Notes under the pieces: model-generated
Told to the model about the DNA's origin: nothing
The model's input: the letters and a program-made list of their open reading frames with translations, nothing else
Database searches by the model: none
In this document: in pieces, positions 15,743 to 26,370 of the stretch
Layout of the letters: the number at the start of each line of letters is the position of its first letter
Numbering within the stretch: position 1 is the stretch's first letter
Assembly: GCF_003797775.2 (NCBI RefSeq)
Contig: NZ_CP060725.1
Location: 62,001-126,000 of the forward strand
From: Sphingopyxis sp. OPL5
Lineage (GTDB): Bacteria; Pseudomonadota; Alphaproteobacteria; Sphingomonadales; Sphingomonadaceae
Length of the DNA: 64,000 nucleotides
Reading direction: 5' to 3'
Program-made: the position numbers and the translations under genes

Positions 15743-17004
15743 TCGCCGCCGCAGCGGCGACCCTTCTGGCGACATCGGCCCCGGCCGCAGCGGAAACGCT
15801 GTATGTCACGGCGGGGCGGCTGATCGACGGCGTCACCGACGAGGTGCGCACCGGCCACTGCATCACGGTCGAGGGCGAGCGGATCAAGGAGGTTGCACCG
15901 TGCGGCAAGGCGCCCGACGGCGCCAGGGTGATCGACTGGTCGGCCTACACCGTGCTGCCGGGCCTGATCGACCTCCACACCCACCTCGCCGACCTTGGCC
16001 AGAGCGCCGACCTCGCCGCGCCGATGAAGGCGTCGCCCGCCGAAACCGCGCTCGTCGGCGCGCGCAACGCCCGCGTGACCCTCGACGCCGGGTTCACCAG
16101 CGTCCGCGACGTCGGCACCTATCGCGGCCTCACCGACGTGACGCTGCGCAATGCGATCGAGCGTGGCGACGTGCCGGGTCCGCGCATGTGGGTCGCCGGC
16201 GCCTATCTCACCATCCCCGGCGGCGGCGGCGAACTCAACGGCGTCGTCCCGAACGATCAGTTGCCCGCCGACATGCGCCTCGGCGTCGCGGCGACGCCCG
16301 AGGAAGCGGCCGCTAAAACGACCTACCTGCTCGACCATGGCGCCGATTTCATCAAGACGATCGCGACCGGCGCGGTGCTCGCGATCGGCACCGAACCCGG
16401 CGCCCCCGAACTGACGCCCGAGCAGCTCCGTGCGATCGTGAAGGTCGCCCACGCCCGCGGCAAACGCGTCACCGCGCACGCCCATGGCGCGATCGGCATC
16501 CGCAATGCGATCGAAGCGGGGGTCGACAGCATCGAACATGCCAGCCTCGCCGACGAAGCGACGCTCCGCCTCGCCAAGCAGCACGGCACCTGGCTCGCGA
16601 TGGACATCTACAACGGCGATTACATCGACGACATCGGGACCAAGGAGGGCTGGCCCGCCGAATATCTGCGCAAGAACCGCGAGACCACCGATGCCCAGCG
16701 CGCGGCGTTCAAGCGCGCGGTCGAGTTGCAGGTCAATATCGGCTTCGCGACCGACGCCGGAGTCTATCCGCACGGCCTCAACGCCCGCCAGTTCGCCTAT
16801 ATGGTGCGCTATGGCATGACGCCGATGCAGGCGATCCAGTCCGCCACCGGGCGCGCCGCCGAGGAAATGGGCCGTACCGACATCGGCGTCCTCGTGCCGG
16901 GGCGCTATGCCGACATGGTCGTGGTCAAGGCCGACCCGCTGACCGACATCGGCGCGCTCGAAAAGATCGATCATGTGATGAAGGGCGGAGTGCTGATCCG
17001 ATGA
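15715..17004 (+). CDS. exported amidohydrolase family protein
   Basis: 429 residues from GTG 15715, overlapping the metallopeptidase gene by 28 bases. I chose GTG because it directly opens a signal peptide with an arginine pair (LQRRHLIAAAAATLLATSAPAAA). The enzyme core has GLIDLHTHL (first metal ligands), a lysine in DFIKTIATGAV, HAHGAIGI and SIEHAS (further histidines) and ATDAGVYPHG (aspartate), the order expected in the imidazolonepropionase/Xaa-Pro dipeptidase-like amidohydrolases. It probably cleaves small peptides or cyclic amides in the periplasm. The stop codon overlaps the next start by ATGA. Confidence 0.9.
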   Translation: MRHLQRRHLIAAAAATLLATSAPAAAETLYVTAGRLIDGVTDEVRTGHCITVEGERIKEVAPCGKAPDGARVIDWSAYTVLPGLIDLHTHLADLGQSADLAAPMKASPAETALVGARNARVTLDAGFTSVRDVGTYRGLTDVTLRNAIERGDVPGPRMWVAGAYLTIPGGGGELNGVVPNDQLPADMRLGVAATPEEAAAKTTYLLDHGADFIKTIATGAVLAIGTEPGAPELTPEQLRAIVKVAHARGKRVTAHAHGAIGIRNAIEAGVDSIEHASLADEATLRLAKQHGTWLAMDIYNGDYIDDIGTKEGWPAEYLRKNRETTDAQRAAFKRAVELQVNIGFATDAGVYPHGLNARQFAYMVRYGMTPMQAIQSATGRAAEEMGRTDIGVLVPGRYADMVVVKADPLTDIGALEKIDHVMKGGVLIR

Positions 17005-17687
17005 TCCGCGCGCTGGTCGTCGCCGCGCTGCTCACCACCTCGACGCCCGCGGCGGCGCAATATGGCGACGATGAATGGGTCTGCACGGCCAGCGCCAAGG
17101 GCAGCCGCGGCGCGCATGTCGATATCACCGCGCAGGTCGACAGCGACGGCGAGATATGGTCGCGCTCGGTCAGCTGGGCGCCGCCGATGCTCGACGCCAG
17201 CACGCCCCAATATCAGGATTTGGGTCACCCCGGTCTCGTCATCCAATATGACGATGCGGACGCCGAGGCGATCGGCGAATTGACCAGCGCGATCGGCGAT
17301 GTGTCGAGCGTCGGCGGCCCCGGCGGCGCGCTCCGGCGGCTGACCATGTGGGTGCTGTTGGACGGCGGCGACAGCTGGAGCGTCGAGCCCGAACCGTTCG
17401 GCGTCGCCTACAAGATCGGCGGAAACCCCTTTCGCTACGCCTCGGCGCAGCTCGACGACACCGACTGGGATGGCGATCCCTATGAACGCCTGGAAACCGG
17501 GTCCGCTGTCACGCTATCGCTACGCGACACCATGGGTCGCCCCGTTGCCCAGGCACGCTACGATCTCGGCGCGAAAGCCGAACGCGACCGTCTGTTCCGC
17601 TCGGCATGGCGCAAATCCGAGACGATGGCCAAAAGCCGCAAGCAGTGCGACAAGGCCGGCGAGGAAGAGACCGAAAGCGTCCCTTGA
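17001..17687 (+). CDS. secreted protein of unknown function
   Basis: 228 residues that I do not recognise, starting at the ATGA shared with the amidohydrolase stop. A signal peptide (MIRALVVAALLTTSTPAAAQ) is followed by a beta-rich mature region with two cysteines (WVCTA near the start, KQCDK near the end). The tail is charged and coil-like. It is the third gene of a tightly packed run with the metallopeptidase and amidohydrolase, so a linked envelope function is plausible but unproven. It converges with the HPP gene 5 bases later. Confidence 0.75.
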   Translation: MIRALVVAALLTTSTPAAAQYGDDEWVCTASAKGSRGAHVDITAQVDSDGEIWSRSVSWAPPMLDASTPQYQDLGHPGLVIQYDDADAEAIGELTSAIGDVSSVGGPGGALRRLTMWVLLDGGDSWSVEPEPFGVAYKIGGNPFRYASAQLDDTDWDGDPYERLETGSAVTLSLRDTMGRPVAQARYDLGAKAERDRLFRSAWRKSETMAKSRKQCDKAGEEETESVP

Positions 17688-17692
17688 ACGCC

Positions 17693-18382
17693 CTAGCTTT
17701 TGCCCATCCGCGACGCCGCATGAACCTCGGCGCGCTCGAGCAACAGCGCCAGATCCTCACGGCTGATGTCGAAGGTCTCGCCCAGGTCGTCGAGCGCGGC
17801 GTCGATGTCCGCCATTTGCAGGCCCAACGGCGCGGGAACCAGGGTCTTCCCGTCCACCGGCCGCGCCCGATGCGGATAGCTGTGCCCCGAAAAGCGGTGG
17901 AAAAACATGCCGATCGCGACGAGGACGAGCGAATTGATCAGCACCGGCACGAGGAAGTCGACGACATGGCTGCCGAAGGTCGACCAGCCGAGCACCGCGC
18001 TCAGCGCCACCGCGCCGCCCGGGGGGTGGAGGCAGCGCAGCAGCGACATCACCAGGATCGCGGTCGACACGGCGAGCGCGGCGGCGAGGGCCGGGGTCGA
18101 CACCGCCTGCGCGACGACGATACCGACGATCGCGGAGATGGCATTGCCCCCGACGATCGACCATGGCTGCGCGAGCGGGCTCGATGGCACCGCGAACAAC
18201 AGCACCGCCGACGCCCCGATCGGCGCGATGATCCACGGCATCGACGCCGGAAACATCGCGGCGCAGATCAGCCCGGCAAGGCCGATGCCCATCAACGCGC
18301 CGATGCTGCCGATCATCCGGTCGCGCAGGCTCGCGCCGGCGAGCAGCGGAATGAACAAACGACTCGGCTCGGGCTTCGACAC
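17693..18382 (-). CDS. HPP family integral membrane protein
   Basis: 229 residues with four or five membrane helices and the name-giving motif LHPPGGAVAL near residue 115. HPP proteins are linked to nitrite/nitrate transport in chloroplasts and cyanobacteria; many bacterial members carry two CBS domains after the membrane part. Here only a 60-residue tail remains (GLQMADIDAALDDLGETFDI onward), too short for a CBS pair, and the protein ends cleanly at a stop. This is either a short family form or a truncated one. Confidence 0.88.
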   Translation of the reverse strand: MSKPEPSRLFIPLLAGASLRDRMIGSIGALMGIGLAGLICAAMFPASMPWIIAPIGASAVLLFAVPSSPLAQPWSIVGGNAISAIVGIVVAQAVSTPALAAALAVSTAILVMSLLRCLHPPGGAVALSAVLGWSTFGSHVVDFLVPVLINSLVLVAIGMFFHRFSGHSYPHRARPVDGKTLVPAPLGLQMADIDAALDDLGETFDISREDLALLLERAEVHAASRMGKS

Positions 18383-18545
18383 GCAATTCTCCTTCGAGCG
18401 CGGGCCGATGGCGCCAGGGCGCCGACAAAGCCAGAGAGGATTGATTTGTCGTCGGCAAGCCCGCTTTTCCGTCGCCTCGAAAAAGGGACGGCGGCGACGG
18501 CCGCTTCGTCCTTGAACGCGCCCGCCGCATCGCTAAAGCCGTTGC

Positions 18546-20618
18546 ATGCGTAACTTCATCCTGCCCAGCGCGATCGCGCTCGCCGCCGCTCTCTCCACCC
18601 CTGCCCTCGCCCGGCCGATGACCGAAGTCGACCTCGCGACGCTCAAGCGCGTCGCCGCGCCGACCGCCTCGCCCGACGGACGATGGGTGGTCTATCAGAT
18701 GACCGAGACCGCGCCCGAGACGTATAAGCGCTCGACCGGACTGTGGGTCGTCGATCGCAACGCCAAGGATGCCGCGCCGGTCCGGATCGCCGATACCGCG
18801 GGCAAGAATGAAACTGACCCGGCCTTCCACAAGGACGGCATGCTGTTCTTCCTCTCCAACGCTTCGGGAAAGAGCCAGCTCTGGCGCATCGACCTCCAGT
18901 CGATGAACACGCCGGCCGTGCAGGTGACCGATACCAAGGCTGACGTTTCGGGCTTCAAGATTTCGCCCGACGGCACCAAGCTGCTCGCCTGGGGCGACAT
19001 CGCCAAGGAATGCACGACCTTCGGCTGCGACGCCAAGGACAAGGGCGCGCTGCCCGGCCCCGGCACCGGCCGCCTGTACAAGGACGGCGTCGGCTTCGTC
19101 CGCCATTGGGACGAATGGGAGACGCCGGGCACCTACAGCCGCCCCTTCGTCTTCAACCTTGTGGGCGGCAAGGCGACGACCGAGCGCGCGGTCGACGCCG
19201 GCGTGACCGGCGATAGCCCCTCCAAACCCTTCGGCGGCGGCGAGGAACTCGCCTGGGGGACCGACAGCCGCACCGTCTATTTCACGCTGCGCAAGGCCGA
19301 CCGCGGCGAACCGATGTCGACCAACCTCGATATCTACAGCTGGCTGGTCGACAGCCGGATGATGCCCCAGAATTTGACCGAGGCGAATGCGGCGACCGAC
19401 ACCCTGCCCACCCCCTCGCCCGACGGCAAGTTTCTGGCGTACGCGGCAATGGCGCGGCCGACCTATGAGGCCGACCGCCAAGTGCTCATGCTCCGCGACC
19501 TGTCGACCGGCGAGACGCGCAAGCTGACCGACGCCTGGGATCGCTCGGTCGCCTCGATCGTCTGGGCCCCCGACGGCAAGTCGCTCTATGTCACCGCGCA
19601 GGATGTACTCGATCATCCGGTGTTCAAGGTCGATGCCAAGACCGGCAAGGTCGAAAAGCTCAAGGCCACCACCGACCAGTGGGAAGGCAATATCGGCGAC
19701 GTCACCCCGCTGCCGGGCGGCGCTTTGCTCTACAGCCGCAACAGCATCGCCGACCCGACCGAGCTGTTCGTCCGCAACGCCAAGGGCAAGGTTACCCGGC
19801 TGACCGAAGTCAACAAGGCGCAAATGGCCGAGATCGATCCCGTCGACGTCAAGCGGCTGCAATTCGCGGGCGCGAACGGCGACACCGTCTGGGGCCAGAT
19901 CGTCAAGCCCGCGAAGGCCGAGGGCAAGCTGCCCGTCGCCTTCCTGATTCACGGCGGCCCGCAGTCGAGCTTCGGCAACGGCTGGTCGACGCGCTGGAAC
20001 CCGCGGCTGTTCTCAGCACCGGGCTATGCTGCGGTGACGATCGATTTCCACGGCTCGACCGGCTACGGTCAGGCCTTCACCGACAGCATCAACAAGGATT
20101 GGGGCGGCAAGCCACTTGAGGATCTGAAGCTCGGCCTCGCCGCGGCGGGCAAGCAGGATATGTCGCTCGACGTGACCAACGCCTGCGCGCTCGGCGGCTC
20201 CTATGGCGGCTACATGACCAACTGGATCGCGGGCCAATGGCCCGACGGCTTCAAATGCCTCGTCCAGCACGACGGCGTCTTCGACGCCCGCGCCATGGCC
20301 TATGAAACCGAGGAACTATGGTTCGACGAGTGGGAGCATGGCGGCACCTATTACGACGTTCCGCAAGAATATGAAAAATGGAACCCGGTCAATCACGTGG
20401 CCAAGTGGAAGACCCCGATGCTGGTGATCACCAGCGAAAAGGATTTCCGCATCCCCTATACGCAGGGCATCGCCAGCTTCACCGCCCTCCAGCGCCGCGG
20501 CATCCCGTCGCAACTGCTGGTCTTCCCCGACGAGAATCATTGGGTGCTGAAGGGTCAGAACAGCGTGCAATGGTATGGCACGGTGTTCGACTGGCTCGGC
20601 AGCTATCTGAAGAAATAG
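18546..20618 (+). CDS. S9 family prolyl oligopeptidase-type peptidase, exported
   Basis: 690 residues. The signal peptide MRNFILPSAIALAAALSTPALA is followed by a beta-propeller region with repeated SPDG-type turns (TASPDGRWVVYQ, TPSPDGKFLAY, APDGKSLY). The C-terminal alpha/beta hydrolase domain has HGGPQSSFG, the nucleophile GGSYGGYM (Ser552), an aspartate in SEKDFRIPYTQG and a histidine in DENHWVLKG. It probably removes dipeptides or cleaves oligopeptides in the periplasm. A second S9 enzyme lies at the right edge of the window. The gene stands alone and is followed by a repeat. Confidence 0.95.
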   Translation: MRNFILPSAIALAAALSTPALARPMTEVDLATLKRVAAPTASPDGRWVVYQMTETAPETYKRSTGLWVVDRNAKDAAPVRIADTAGKNETDPAFHKDGMLFFLSNASGKSQLWRIDLQSMNTPAVQVTDTKADVSGFKISPDGTKLLAWGDIAKECTTFGCDAKDKGALPGPGTGRLYKDGVGFVRHWDEWETPGTYSRPFVFNLVGGKATTERAVDAGVTGDSPSKPFGGGEELAWGTDSRTVYFTLRKADRGEPMSTNLDIYSWLVDSRMMPQNLTEANAATDTLPTPSPDGKFLAYAAMARPTYEADRQVLMLRDLSTGETRKLTDAWDRSVASIVWAPDGKSLYVTAQDVLDHPVFKVDAKTGKVEKLKATTDQWEGNIGDVTPLPGGALLYSRNSIADPTELFVRNAKGKVTRLTEVNKAQMAEIDPVDVKRLQFAGANGDTVWGQIVKPAKAEGKLPVAFLIHGGPQSSFGNGWSTRWNPRLFSAPGYAAVTIDFHGSTGYGQAFTDSINKDWGGKPLEDLKLGLAAAGKQDMSLDVTNACALGGSYGGYMTNWIAGQWPDGFKCLVQHDGVFDARAMAYETEELWFDEWEHGGTYYDVPQEYEKWNPVNHVAKWKTPMLVITSEKDFRIPYTQGIASFTALQRRGIPSQLLVFPDENHWVLKGQNSVQWYGTVFDWLGSYLKK

Positions 20619-20627
20619 GCATTCTAC

Positions 20628-20715
20628 GTCGCCCCCCCGAAGGCGGGGGCCGCTGGAGTTCTACGCAGCGAGGGGGGATAAGGCCGACAACGGCCCCCGC
20701 CTTCGCGGGGGCGAC
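20628..20715. repeat. 88-bp inverted-repeat element (family B)
   Basis: Long arms rich in C and G, around CCCCCGAAGGCGGGGGCCG on the left and CGGCCCCCGCCTTCGCGGG on the right, flank a short centre. The element occupies most of the gap between the S9 peptidase and valS and could act as a terminator for the peptidase transcript. Confidence 0.7.
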
Positions 20716-20801
20716 GATCTTCGCGTCCGCCATGACGAGAATGGGATGGTTCCCCCTTGCCGCGCCGCACCATGGCTGGCAAAGCGCGGCGCATTATGCC
20801 G

Positions 20802-23633
20802 ATGGAAAAAACATTCGATCCCGCCGCTATCGAGGCGAAATGGGCCCATGAGTGGGAAAGCCGCGGGCTGTTTCGCCCCGCGCGCCCCGACGCGACACCC
20901 TATACGATCGTCAATCCGCCGCCGAACGTCACCGGCGCGCTGCACATCGGCCATGCGCTCGACAACACGCTGCAGGACGTCCTCGTCCGCTACGAACGCC
21001 TGCGCGGCAAGGATGCCTTATGGGTCGTCGGCATGGACCATGCCGGCATCGCGACGCAGATGGTCGTCGAACGCCAACTCGAAGCGCGGCAGGACAAGCG
21101 CACCAATTACAGCCGCGAAGATTTCATCGACAAGGTGTGGCAGTGGAAGGCCGAAAGCGGCGGCCAGATTACCGGCCAGCTCCGCCGCCTCGGCTGTTCG
21201 ATGGACTGGAGCCGCGAGCAGTTCACCATGGACCCGCATTTCACCGCCGCGGTGGTCAAAGTGTTCGTCGACCTCCACAAAAAGGGGCTGATCTACCGCG
21301 ACAAGCGGCTGGTGAACTGGGACCCGAAGCTCAAGACCGCGATTTCGGACCTCGAGGTCGAAACGCACGAAATCCAGGGCGGCTTCTGGCACTTCAAATA
21401 TCCGCTCGCTGACGGCGTGACCCTCGACGATGGGCGCGACTATATCGAGGTCGCGACGACGCGCCCTGAAACGATGCTTGCCGATATGGCGGTCGCGGTG
21501 AACGCCGACGATGCGCGCTACCAAAGCGTGATCGGCAAGTTTGTGACGCTGCCGATCACTGGTCGCCGCGTCCCGATCGTCGCCGACGAACATGCCGATC
21601 CCGAACTGGGGTCGGGTGCGGTGAAGATCACGCCCGGACATGATTTCAACGACTTCGACGTCGGCAAGCGCGCGGGGTTCAAGCCCGGCGAGATGCTCAA
21701 CATGCTCGACGGCGACGCGAACGTCATCCAGACCGCCGACGGGCTGATCCCGGCGGAATATCTCGGCCTCCACCGCTTCAAGCGCGACGGCATCGACGGC
21801 GCGCGCGAACTGGTCGTGGCGCGGATGAAGGAAGCCGGCTTCCTCATCGCGCATGTCGACAAGGACGGCGTCGAGCATGACGCCGAGCCGCGCACGATCC
21901 AGACGCCGTTCGGCGACCGTGGCGGCGTGGTGATCGAGCCCTGGCTGACCGACCAATGGTATGTCGACGCCGAAACCCTCGCACAGCCGCCGATGGCGGC
22001 GGTGCGCGACGGGCGCATCAACATCGTCCCCAAGACATGGGAAAAGACCTTCTTCAACTGGATGGAGAACATCCAGCCCTGGTGCGTCTCGCGCCAACTA
22101 TGGTGGGGCCACCGGATTCCGGCTTGGTATGGGCCGAAGAAGGCACCCGAAGACGCGACCATCACTGACATCACATGGACCACCGAAGATGTGGCTTTCG
22201 TTGCGGCGGATGAAAAAGAACTCCAGAGCCAGCTTCAAAGCTATTATGGCGCCGAAAAAGAATTCGTGATCCTTGAAACGGAGCTGGAATATCTGGATTG
22301 GGATAGCGCTGTATCGAGCAACGCCGATCTAGCGGAAGCCAATCGCAACAAGATACCGCTATATCGCGACCCCGACGTCCTCGACACTTGGTTCTCCTCC
22401 GCCCTCTGGCCCTTCGCAACGCTTGGCTGGCCCGAAGACACCGACCTCGTCAAACGCCACTACCCCAATGACGTCCTCATCTCGGGCTTCGACATCCTCT
22501 TCTTCTGGGATGCGCGCATGGCGATGCAGGGGATGGAGTTCATGGGCGATGTCCCGTGGAAGACGCTCTATCTCCACGGCCTCGTCCGCGCGCCCGACGG
22601 CGCGAAGATGTCGAAGTCGAAGGGCAATGTCGTCGACCCGCTGGGGCTGATCGACCAATATGGCGCCGACGCGCTGCGCTTTTTCATGGCGGCGATGGAA
22701 AGCCAGGGCCGCGACATCAAGATGGATGACGCGCGCCTCGCCGGATACCGCAACTTCGCGACCAAGCTTTGGAACGCCGCGCGCTTCTGCGAAGCCAATG
22801 GCATTTCGGCCTCGACCAGCCTCGCCGCCCCCGCCGCAACGCTGCCGGTCAACCGCTGGATCATCGGCGAAGTCGCCGCAACCGTCGCGGCGATGGACAA
22901 ATCGCTCGCCGACTACCGCTTCGACGAAGCCGCGAACACGATTTACAGCTTCGCGTGGGACCGTTTCTGCGACTGGTATCTCGAGCTGATCAAGGGTGCG
23001 ATCGACGACGAGACGAAGGCCGTCGCCGGCTGGGTGCTCGACCAGATCCTCGTCATGCTCCACCCCTTCATGCCCTTCATCACCGAAGAGCTGTGGACCG
23101 GGCTCGGCGACCGCGCCGATTATCCGCTGATCACCGCCAAATGGCCCGAACCGGACGCCGTGCGCGACACCGAAGCCAGCGCCGATATCGATTGGCTGAT
23201 CAAGCTCGTCGGCGAACTGCGCACCGCCAAGGCCGAACTCGGCCTCCCGCCGGGCGCCCGCCTCATCGCACACTTCCCGCCGTCGCTCAGGACCCGCACC
23301 GACAAGCTCGCGGCGCAGCTCGACCGCCTCGCGCGGCTCGAAGCCGTCAGCTTCGACCCCGCGCCCGCCGGTGCGTCGGCACAACTCGTCGTCGAAGGCG
23401 AGACGATCACCGTCCCGCTCGAAGGCGTGATCGACATCGCCGCCGAACGCGACCGCCTGACCAAGACGCTCGCCGCGGCGACGAAGGAACGCGACGGCCT
23501 CGCCGGCCGCCTGAACAATCCGTCCTTCGTCGAGCGCGCCAAGCCCGAAGCGGTCGAAAAGGCGCGCGCCGACCATGCCGCGAAGGACGCCGAGGCCGAT
23601 CGCCTGACCGCCGCGCTGGCCCGTCTGGGGTGA
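20802..23633 (+). CDS. valS: valine-tRNA ligase
   Basis: 943 residues, a complete class I aminoacyl-tRNA synthetase that charges tRNA-Val. The ATP-binding motifs are HIGH (48-51) and KMSKS (602-606). The editing domain lies between them ([16 protein letters not shown] and [15 protein letters not shown]), [14 protein letters not shown] is typical of ValRS, and the C-terminal coiled-coil arm ([20 protein letters not shown]) is present. ATG 20802 begins the usual [14 protein letters not shown] 20796 is an alternative. An unusual stretch of roughly 65 residues before [11 protein letters not shown] (about bases 22150-22350) is AT-richer than the rest. The stop overlaps the next start by GTGA. Confidence 0.97.
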   Translation: MEKTFDPAAIEAKWAHEWESRGLFRPARPDATPYTIVNPPPNVTGALHIGHALDNTLQDVLVRYERLRGKDALWVVGMDHAGIATQMVVERQLEARQDKRTNYSREDFIDKVWQWKAESGGQITGQLRRLGCSMDWSREQFTMDPHFTAAVVKVFVDLHKKGLIYRDKRLVNWDPKLKTAISDLEVETHEIQGGFWHFKYPLADGVTLDDGRDYIEVATTRPETMLADMAVAVNADDARYQSVIGKFVTLPITGRRVPIVADEHADPELGSGAVKITPGHDFNDFDVGKRAGFKPGEMLNMLDGDANVIQTADGLIPAEYLGLHRFKRDGIDGARELVVARMKEAGFLIAHVDKDGVEHDAEPRTIQTPFGDRGGVVIEPWLTDQWYVDAETLAQPPMAAVRDGRINIVPKTWEKTFFNWMENIQPWCVSRQLWWGHRIPAWYGPKKAPEDATITDITWTTEDVAFVAADEKELQSQLQSYYGAEKEFVILETELEYLDWDSAVSSNADLAEANRNKIPLYRDPDVLDTWFSSALWPFATLGWPEDTDLVKRHYPNDVLISGFDILFFWDARMAMQGMEFMGDVPWKTLYLHGLVRAPDGAKMSKSKGNVVDPLGLIDQYGADALRFFMAAMESQGRDIKMDDARLAGYRNFATKLWNAARFCEANGISASTSLAAPAATLPVNRWIIGEVAATVAAMDKSLADYRFDEAANTIYSFAWDRFCDWYLELIKGAIDDETKAVAGWVLDQILVMLHPFMPFITEELWTGLGDRADYPLITAKWPEPDAVRDTEASADIDWLIKLVGELRTAKAELGLPPGARLIAHFPPSLRTRTDKLAAQLDRLARLEAVSFDPAPAGASAQLVVEGETITVPLEGVIDIAAERDRLTKTLAAATKERDGLAGRLNNPSFVERAKPEAVEKARADHAAKDAEADRLTAALARLG

Positions 23634-25099
23634 GCGACGGCGAGACACCCGTCACGCCGACGCCGGTTGCGGCCGCCGCCGACCCGGCGGCCAATCCCGT
23701 TCCGCCGCGCCAGACCGCACGCGGCGGCGGGCGGATGGACCTGACGACGGGGCCGATCGCCAAAACGCTGATTCTCTTCGCGCTGCCGACGCTGGCGTCG
23801 AATATTCTCCAAACGCTGTCGGGTTCGGTCAACGCCATCTGGGTCGGCCAGTTCCTCGGCGAAAGCGCACTCGCCGCGACCGCCAACGCCAACATCATCA
23901 TGTTCCTGATGTTCGGCGCCTTCTTCGGCTTCGGCATGGCGGCGACCGTGCTCATCGGCCAGTCGATGGGCCGCGGCGACGTCGACGCCGCGCGCCGGGC
24001 GACCGGCGGCGTCATCGGCCTCGCGCTGATCTTCTCGGTGGTCATCGCGATCGTCGGCTGGTTCGCGTCCGATCAGATACTGCACTGGCTGAAAACCCCG
24101 CCCGAGGCCTTTGCGCTCGCGCACGACTATCTGCGCGTGACCTTCCTCGCCGTGCCCGCCTCGATGCTGTCGGTGACGCTGATGATGGCCTCGCGCGGCG
24201 CCGGCGATGCGGTGACGCCGCTGCGCTTCATGATCCTCGCCGTGGTGCTCGACATCGCCTTCAACCCGATCCTCATCCTCGGCCTCGGCCCCTTCCCGCG
24301 CCTCGGCATCGCGGGCAGCGCGCTGGCGACCGCCGTTGCCGGCACGATCGCGCTGATCGGCATGATCGGCTGGTTCTATGCGAAGAACCATGTCCTGCGC
24401 CTGCGCGGGCACGAACTGTCCTATCTGGTTCCCAAATGGAGCGAGCTGCGCTTCATCATCGGGCGCGGCTTGCCGATGGGCGCCCAGATGCTCGTCATTT
24501 CGGGTGCCGGCCTCGTCATGGTCGGGCTGGTCAACCGCGAGGGGCTCGTCACCGCCGCCGCCTATGGCGCGACGCTGCAGCTGTGGAACTATATCCAGAT
24601 GCCCGCGCTCGCGGTCGGCGCCGCGGTCAGCTCGATGGCGGCGCAGAATATCGGCGCCGGGCGCTGGGATCGCGTGTCGTCGGTCACCAACAGCGGGATC
24701 GCGATCAATCTCGCGATGACCGGGGTGCTGATTGTCCTGCTGCTGCTCTTCGACCGCGCTGCGCTCGCGCTGTTCCTCGGCAGCGGCAGCGACGCGATCG
24801 ATGTCGCGCGCAACATCCAGTATATCGCGACCTGGACCTTCCTGCCCTTCGGCACGACGATCGTCCTCATCAGCACGCTGCGCGCCAACGGTTCGGTGGT
24901 GCCGCCGCTGATCATCCTGTTCCTGTCGATGTTCCCGATCCGCCTCGGCATCTATTATTTCGGCTACCCGCTGATCGGCAGCGACATATTGTGGTGGAGC
25001 TTCCCGCTGTCCTCGATTGCCTCGCTCGCGATGGCATGGGCGGTGTACCGGCGCGGCGGCTGGCGCGGCGCGATGAGAGCGCCAGCGGCGGCCGGTTGA
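23630..25099 (+). CDS. MATE family efflux transporter
   Basis: 489 residues from a GTG that overlaps the valS stop by four bases, implying translational coupling. A proline-rich 35-residue cytoplasmic head is followed by twelve hydrophobic segments. Family signs are [26 protein letters not shown] in helix 1, [20 protein letters not shown] and [17 protein letters not shown] in the second half. MATE proteins export drugs or metabolites in exchange for sodium ions or protons; the substrate here is not evident. An internal ATG at [10 protein letters not shown] is an alternative start. Confidence 0.92.
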   Translation: MSDGETPVTPTPVAAAADPAANPVPPRQTARGGGRMDLTTGPIAKTLILFALPTLASNILQTLSGSVNAIWVGQFLGESALAATANANIIMFLMFGAFFGFGMAATVLIGQSMGRGDVDAARRATGGVIGLALIFSVVIAIVGWFASDQILHWLKTPPEAFALAHDYLRVTFLAVPASMLSVTLMMASRGAGDAVTPLRFMILAVVLDIAFNPILILGLGPFPRLGIAGSALATAVAGTIALIGMIGWFYAKNHVLRLRGHELSYLVPKWSELRFIIGRGLPMGAQMLVISGAGLVMVGLVNREGLVTAAAYGATLQLWNYIQMPALAVGAAVSSMAAQNIGAGRWDRVSSVTNSGIAINLAMTGVLIVLLLLFDRAALALFLGSGSDAIDVARNIQYIATWTFLPFGTTIVLISTLRANGSVVPPLIILFLSMFPIRLGIYYFGYPLIGSDILWWSFPLSSIASLAMAWAVYRRGGWRGAMRAPAAAG

Positions 25100-25193
25100 G
25101 CCGGGCCGCGCTTTCGACCAACCTCCCCCCGCCTTCGACTGGCGGTCAGGTGACGACTCGCGCTATTGCGTGGGCTGCGATAGGAGGGCGCCA

Positions 25194-26366
25194 ATGAACA
25201 TGTCCGACCGCAAACTGGCCCAGAGCGATCGCCGCGCCAGATTCCTCGCCGCCGCGCCCGACTGGCGCGCCTCCGATGCCCGCGTCAATCCGCGCGTCGC
25301 CATCGGCTCGATCCTCGCGATGTGGATGCTCTATTTCCTCATTACCACCGGGCTCGCGCTGCTCACCGGCGCGCCCGACCAATGGGAGTTCGTCGGCCGG
25401 CGCGCGATCGTCGTCGTCGCGGGCATTCTGTGCACCTTCGTCCTCTATCAACTGCTCCAGCGCGTGCAGCCAAAGAGTTTCGGCGCCAGGCTGGCCGCCG
25501 CCCTGGGGACGGCGATTCCGCTGGTGGTTCTCTATGCGACGATCAACCTGCTGGTCTTCTACTATTGGTTTCCCGGCCCCGACACCAAGACGATCATCGC
25601 CGAAGTACAGGAAAAATATCCGGTCGCATGGGAAACGGTGCTGATCCTCGACAGCTCGATCCGCTGGTATTTCTTCTTCGCGGTGTGGGCGGCGCTCTAT
25701 GTCGCCTTCGGCTATGCGAACGAGATGCACGCGGTCGAACGGCGCGCCGACAGCTATCGGATCGAGGCGCAGACCGCGCAGCTTCGTGCGCTCCATTACC
25801 AGGTCAATCCGCACTTCCTGTTCAACACGCTCAACTCGCTGTCGACCCTCGTCCTGCGCGGCTCGAAGGCGGAGGCCGAGACGATGATCATGAACCTCGC
25901 CTCCTTCCTGCGCTCGAGCCTCGCGATCGACCCCGAACAGCTCGTCAGCCTCGACGAGGAAATCGCGCTCCAGCGCCTCTATCTCGACATCGAACAGACG
26001 CGCTTTCCCGACCGGCTGCACGTCGAAGTGACGATGCCGAAGGAACTGGAGCATGCGTGCGTTCCGGTGCTGATCCTGCAACCGATCATCGAGAATGCGA
26101 TCAAATATGGCGTCGCACCCAGCAAGGGCACGATCGCGATCCGCCTGACCGCCAGCGCCGAATACGGCCTGCTGGTGCTGCGTATCGAAAACGATGTCGA
26201 TTCAGCGGCGCCGGTTCCCGAACCCGGCACCGGCCTGGGTCTCGGCAATGTGCGCGAGCGATTGATGACGCGCTATGGCCCGACCGCGGGCTGCGAATGG
26301 GGCAAGTCGGACGATGGCGGCTTCGTCGTCTCGCTGTGGCTGCCCTTCGCCAGGCAGGGGTGCTGA
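25194..26366 (+). CDS. LytS/AlgZ-type sensor histidine kinase
   Basis: 390 residues. Four hydrophobic helices lie between about residues 36 and 175, without a large periplasmic loop. The His_kinase domain follows, with the phosphorylation motif HYQVNPHFLFNTLNSL (probable phospho-His207), then a HATPase region with IENAIKYGV and GLGLGNVRERL. TAGGAGGG lies 5 bases before the ATG. The LytTR response regulator gene follows 4 bases later, so the two make one two-component system. The signal is unknown. Confidence 0.94.
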   Translation: MNMSDRKLAQSDRRARFLAAAPDWRASDARVNPRVAIGSILAMWMLYFLITTGLALLTGAPDQWEFVGRRAIVVVAGILCTFVLYQLLQRVQPKSFGARLAAALGTAIPLVVLYATINLLVFYYWFPGPDTKTIIAEVQEKYPVAWETVLILDSSIRWYFFFAVWAALYVAFGYANEMHAVERRADSYRIEAQTAQLRALHYQVNPHFLFNTLNSLSTLVLRGSKAEAETMIMNLASFLRSSLAIDPEQLVSLDEEIALQRLYLDIEQTRFPDRLHVEVTMPKELEHACVPVLILQPIIENAIKYGVAPSKGTIAIRLTASAEYGLLVLRIENDVDSAAPVPEPGTGLGLGNVRERLMTRYGPTAGCEWGKSDDGGFVVSLWLPFARQGC

Positions 26367-26370
26367 AGAA

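Noticed and set aside
22769..23629. Upstream extension of the MATE reading frame through valS
   Set aside because: The frame is open by chance inside valS. The GTG at the valS stop fits coupling and gives a normal MATE length.
22359..23648. Minus-strand frame opposite the end of valS
   Set aside because: Antisense shadow of valS with no ribosome site and no recognisable motif.
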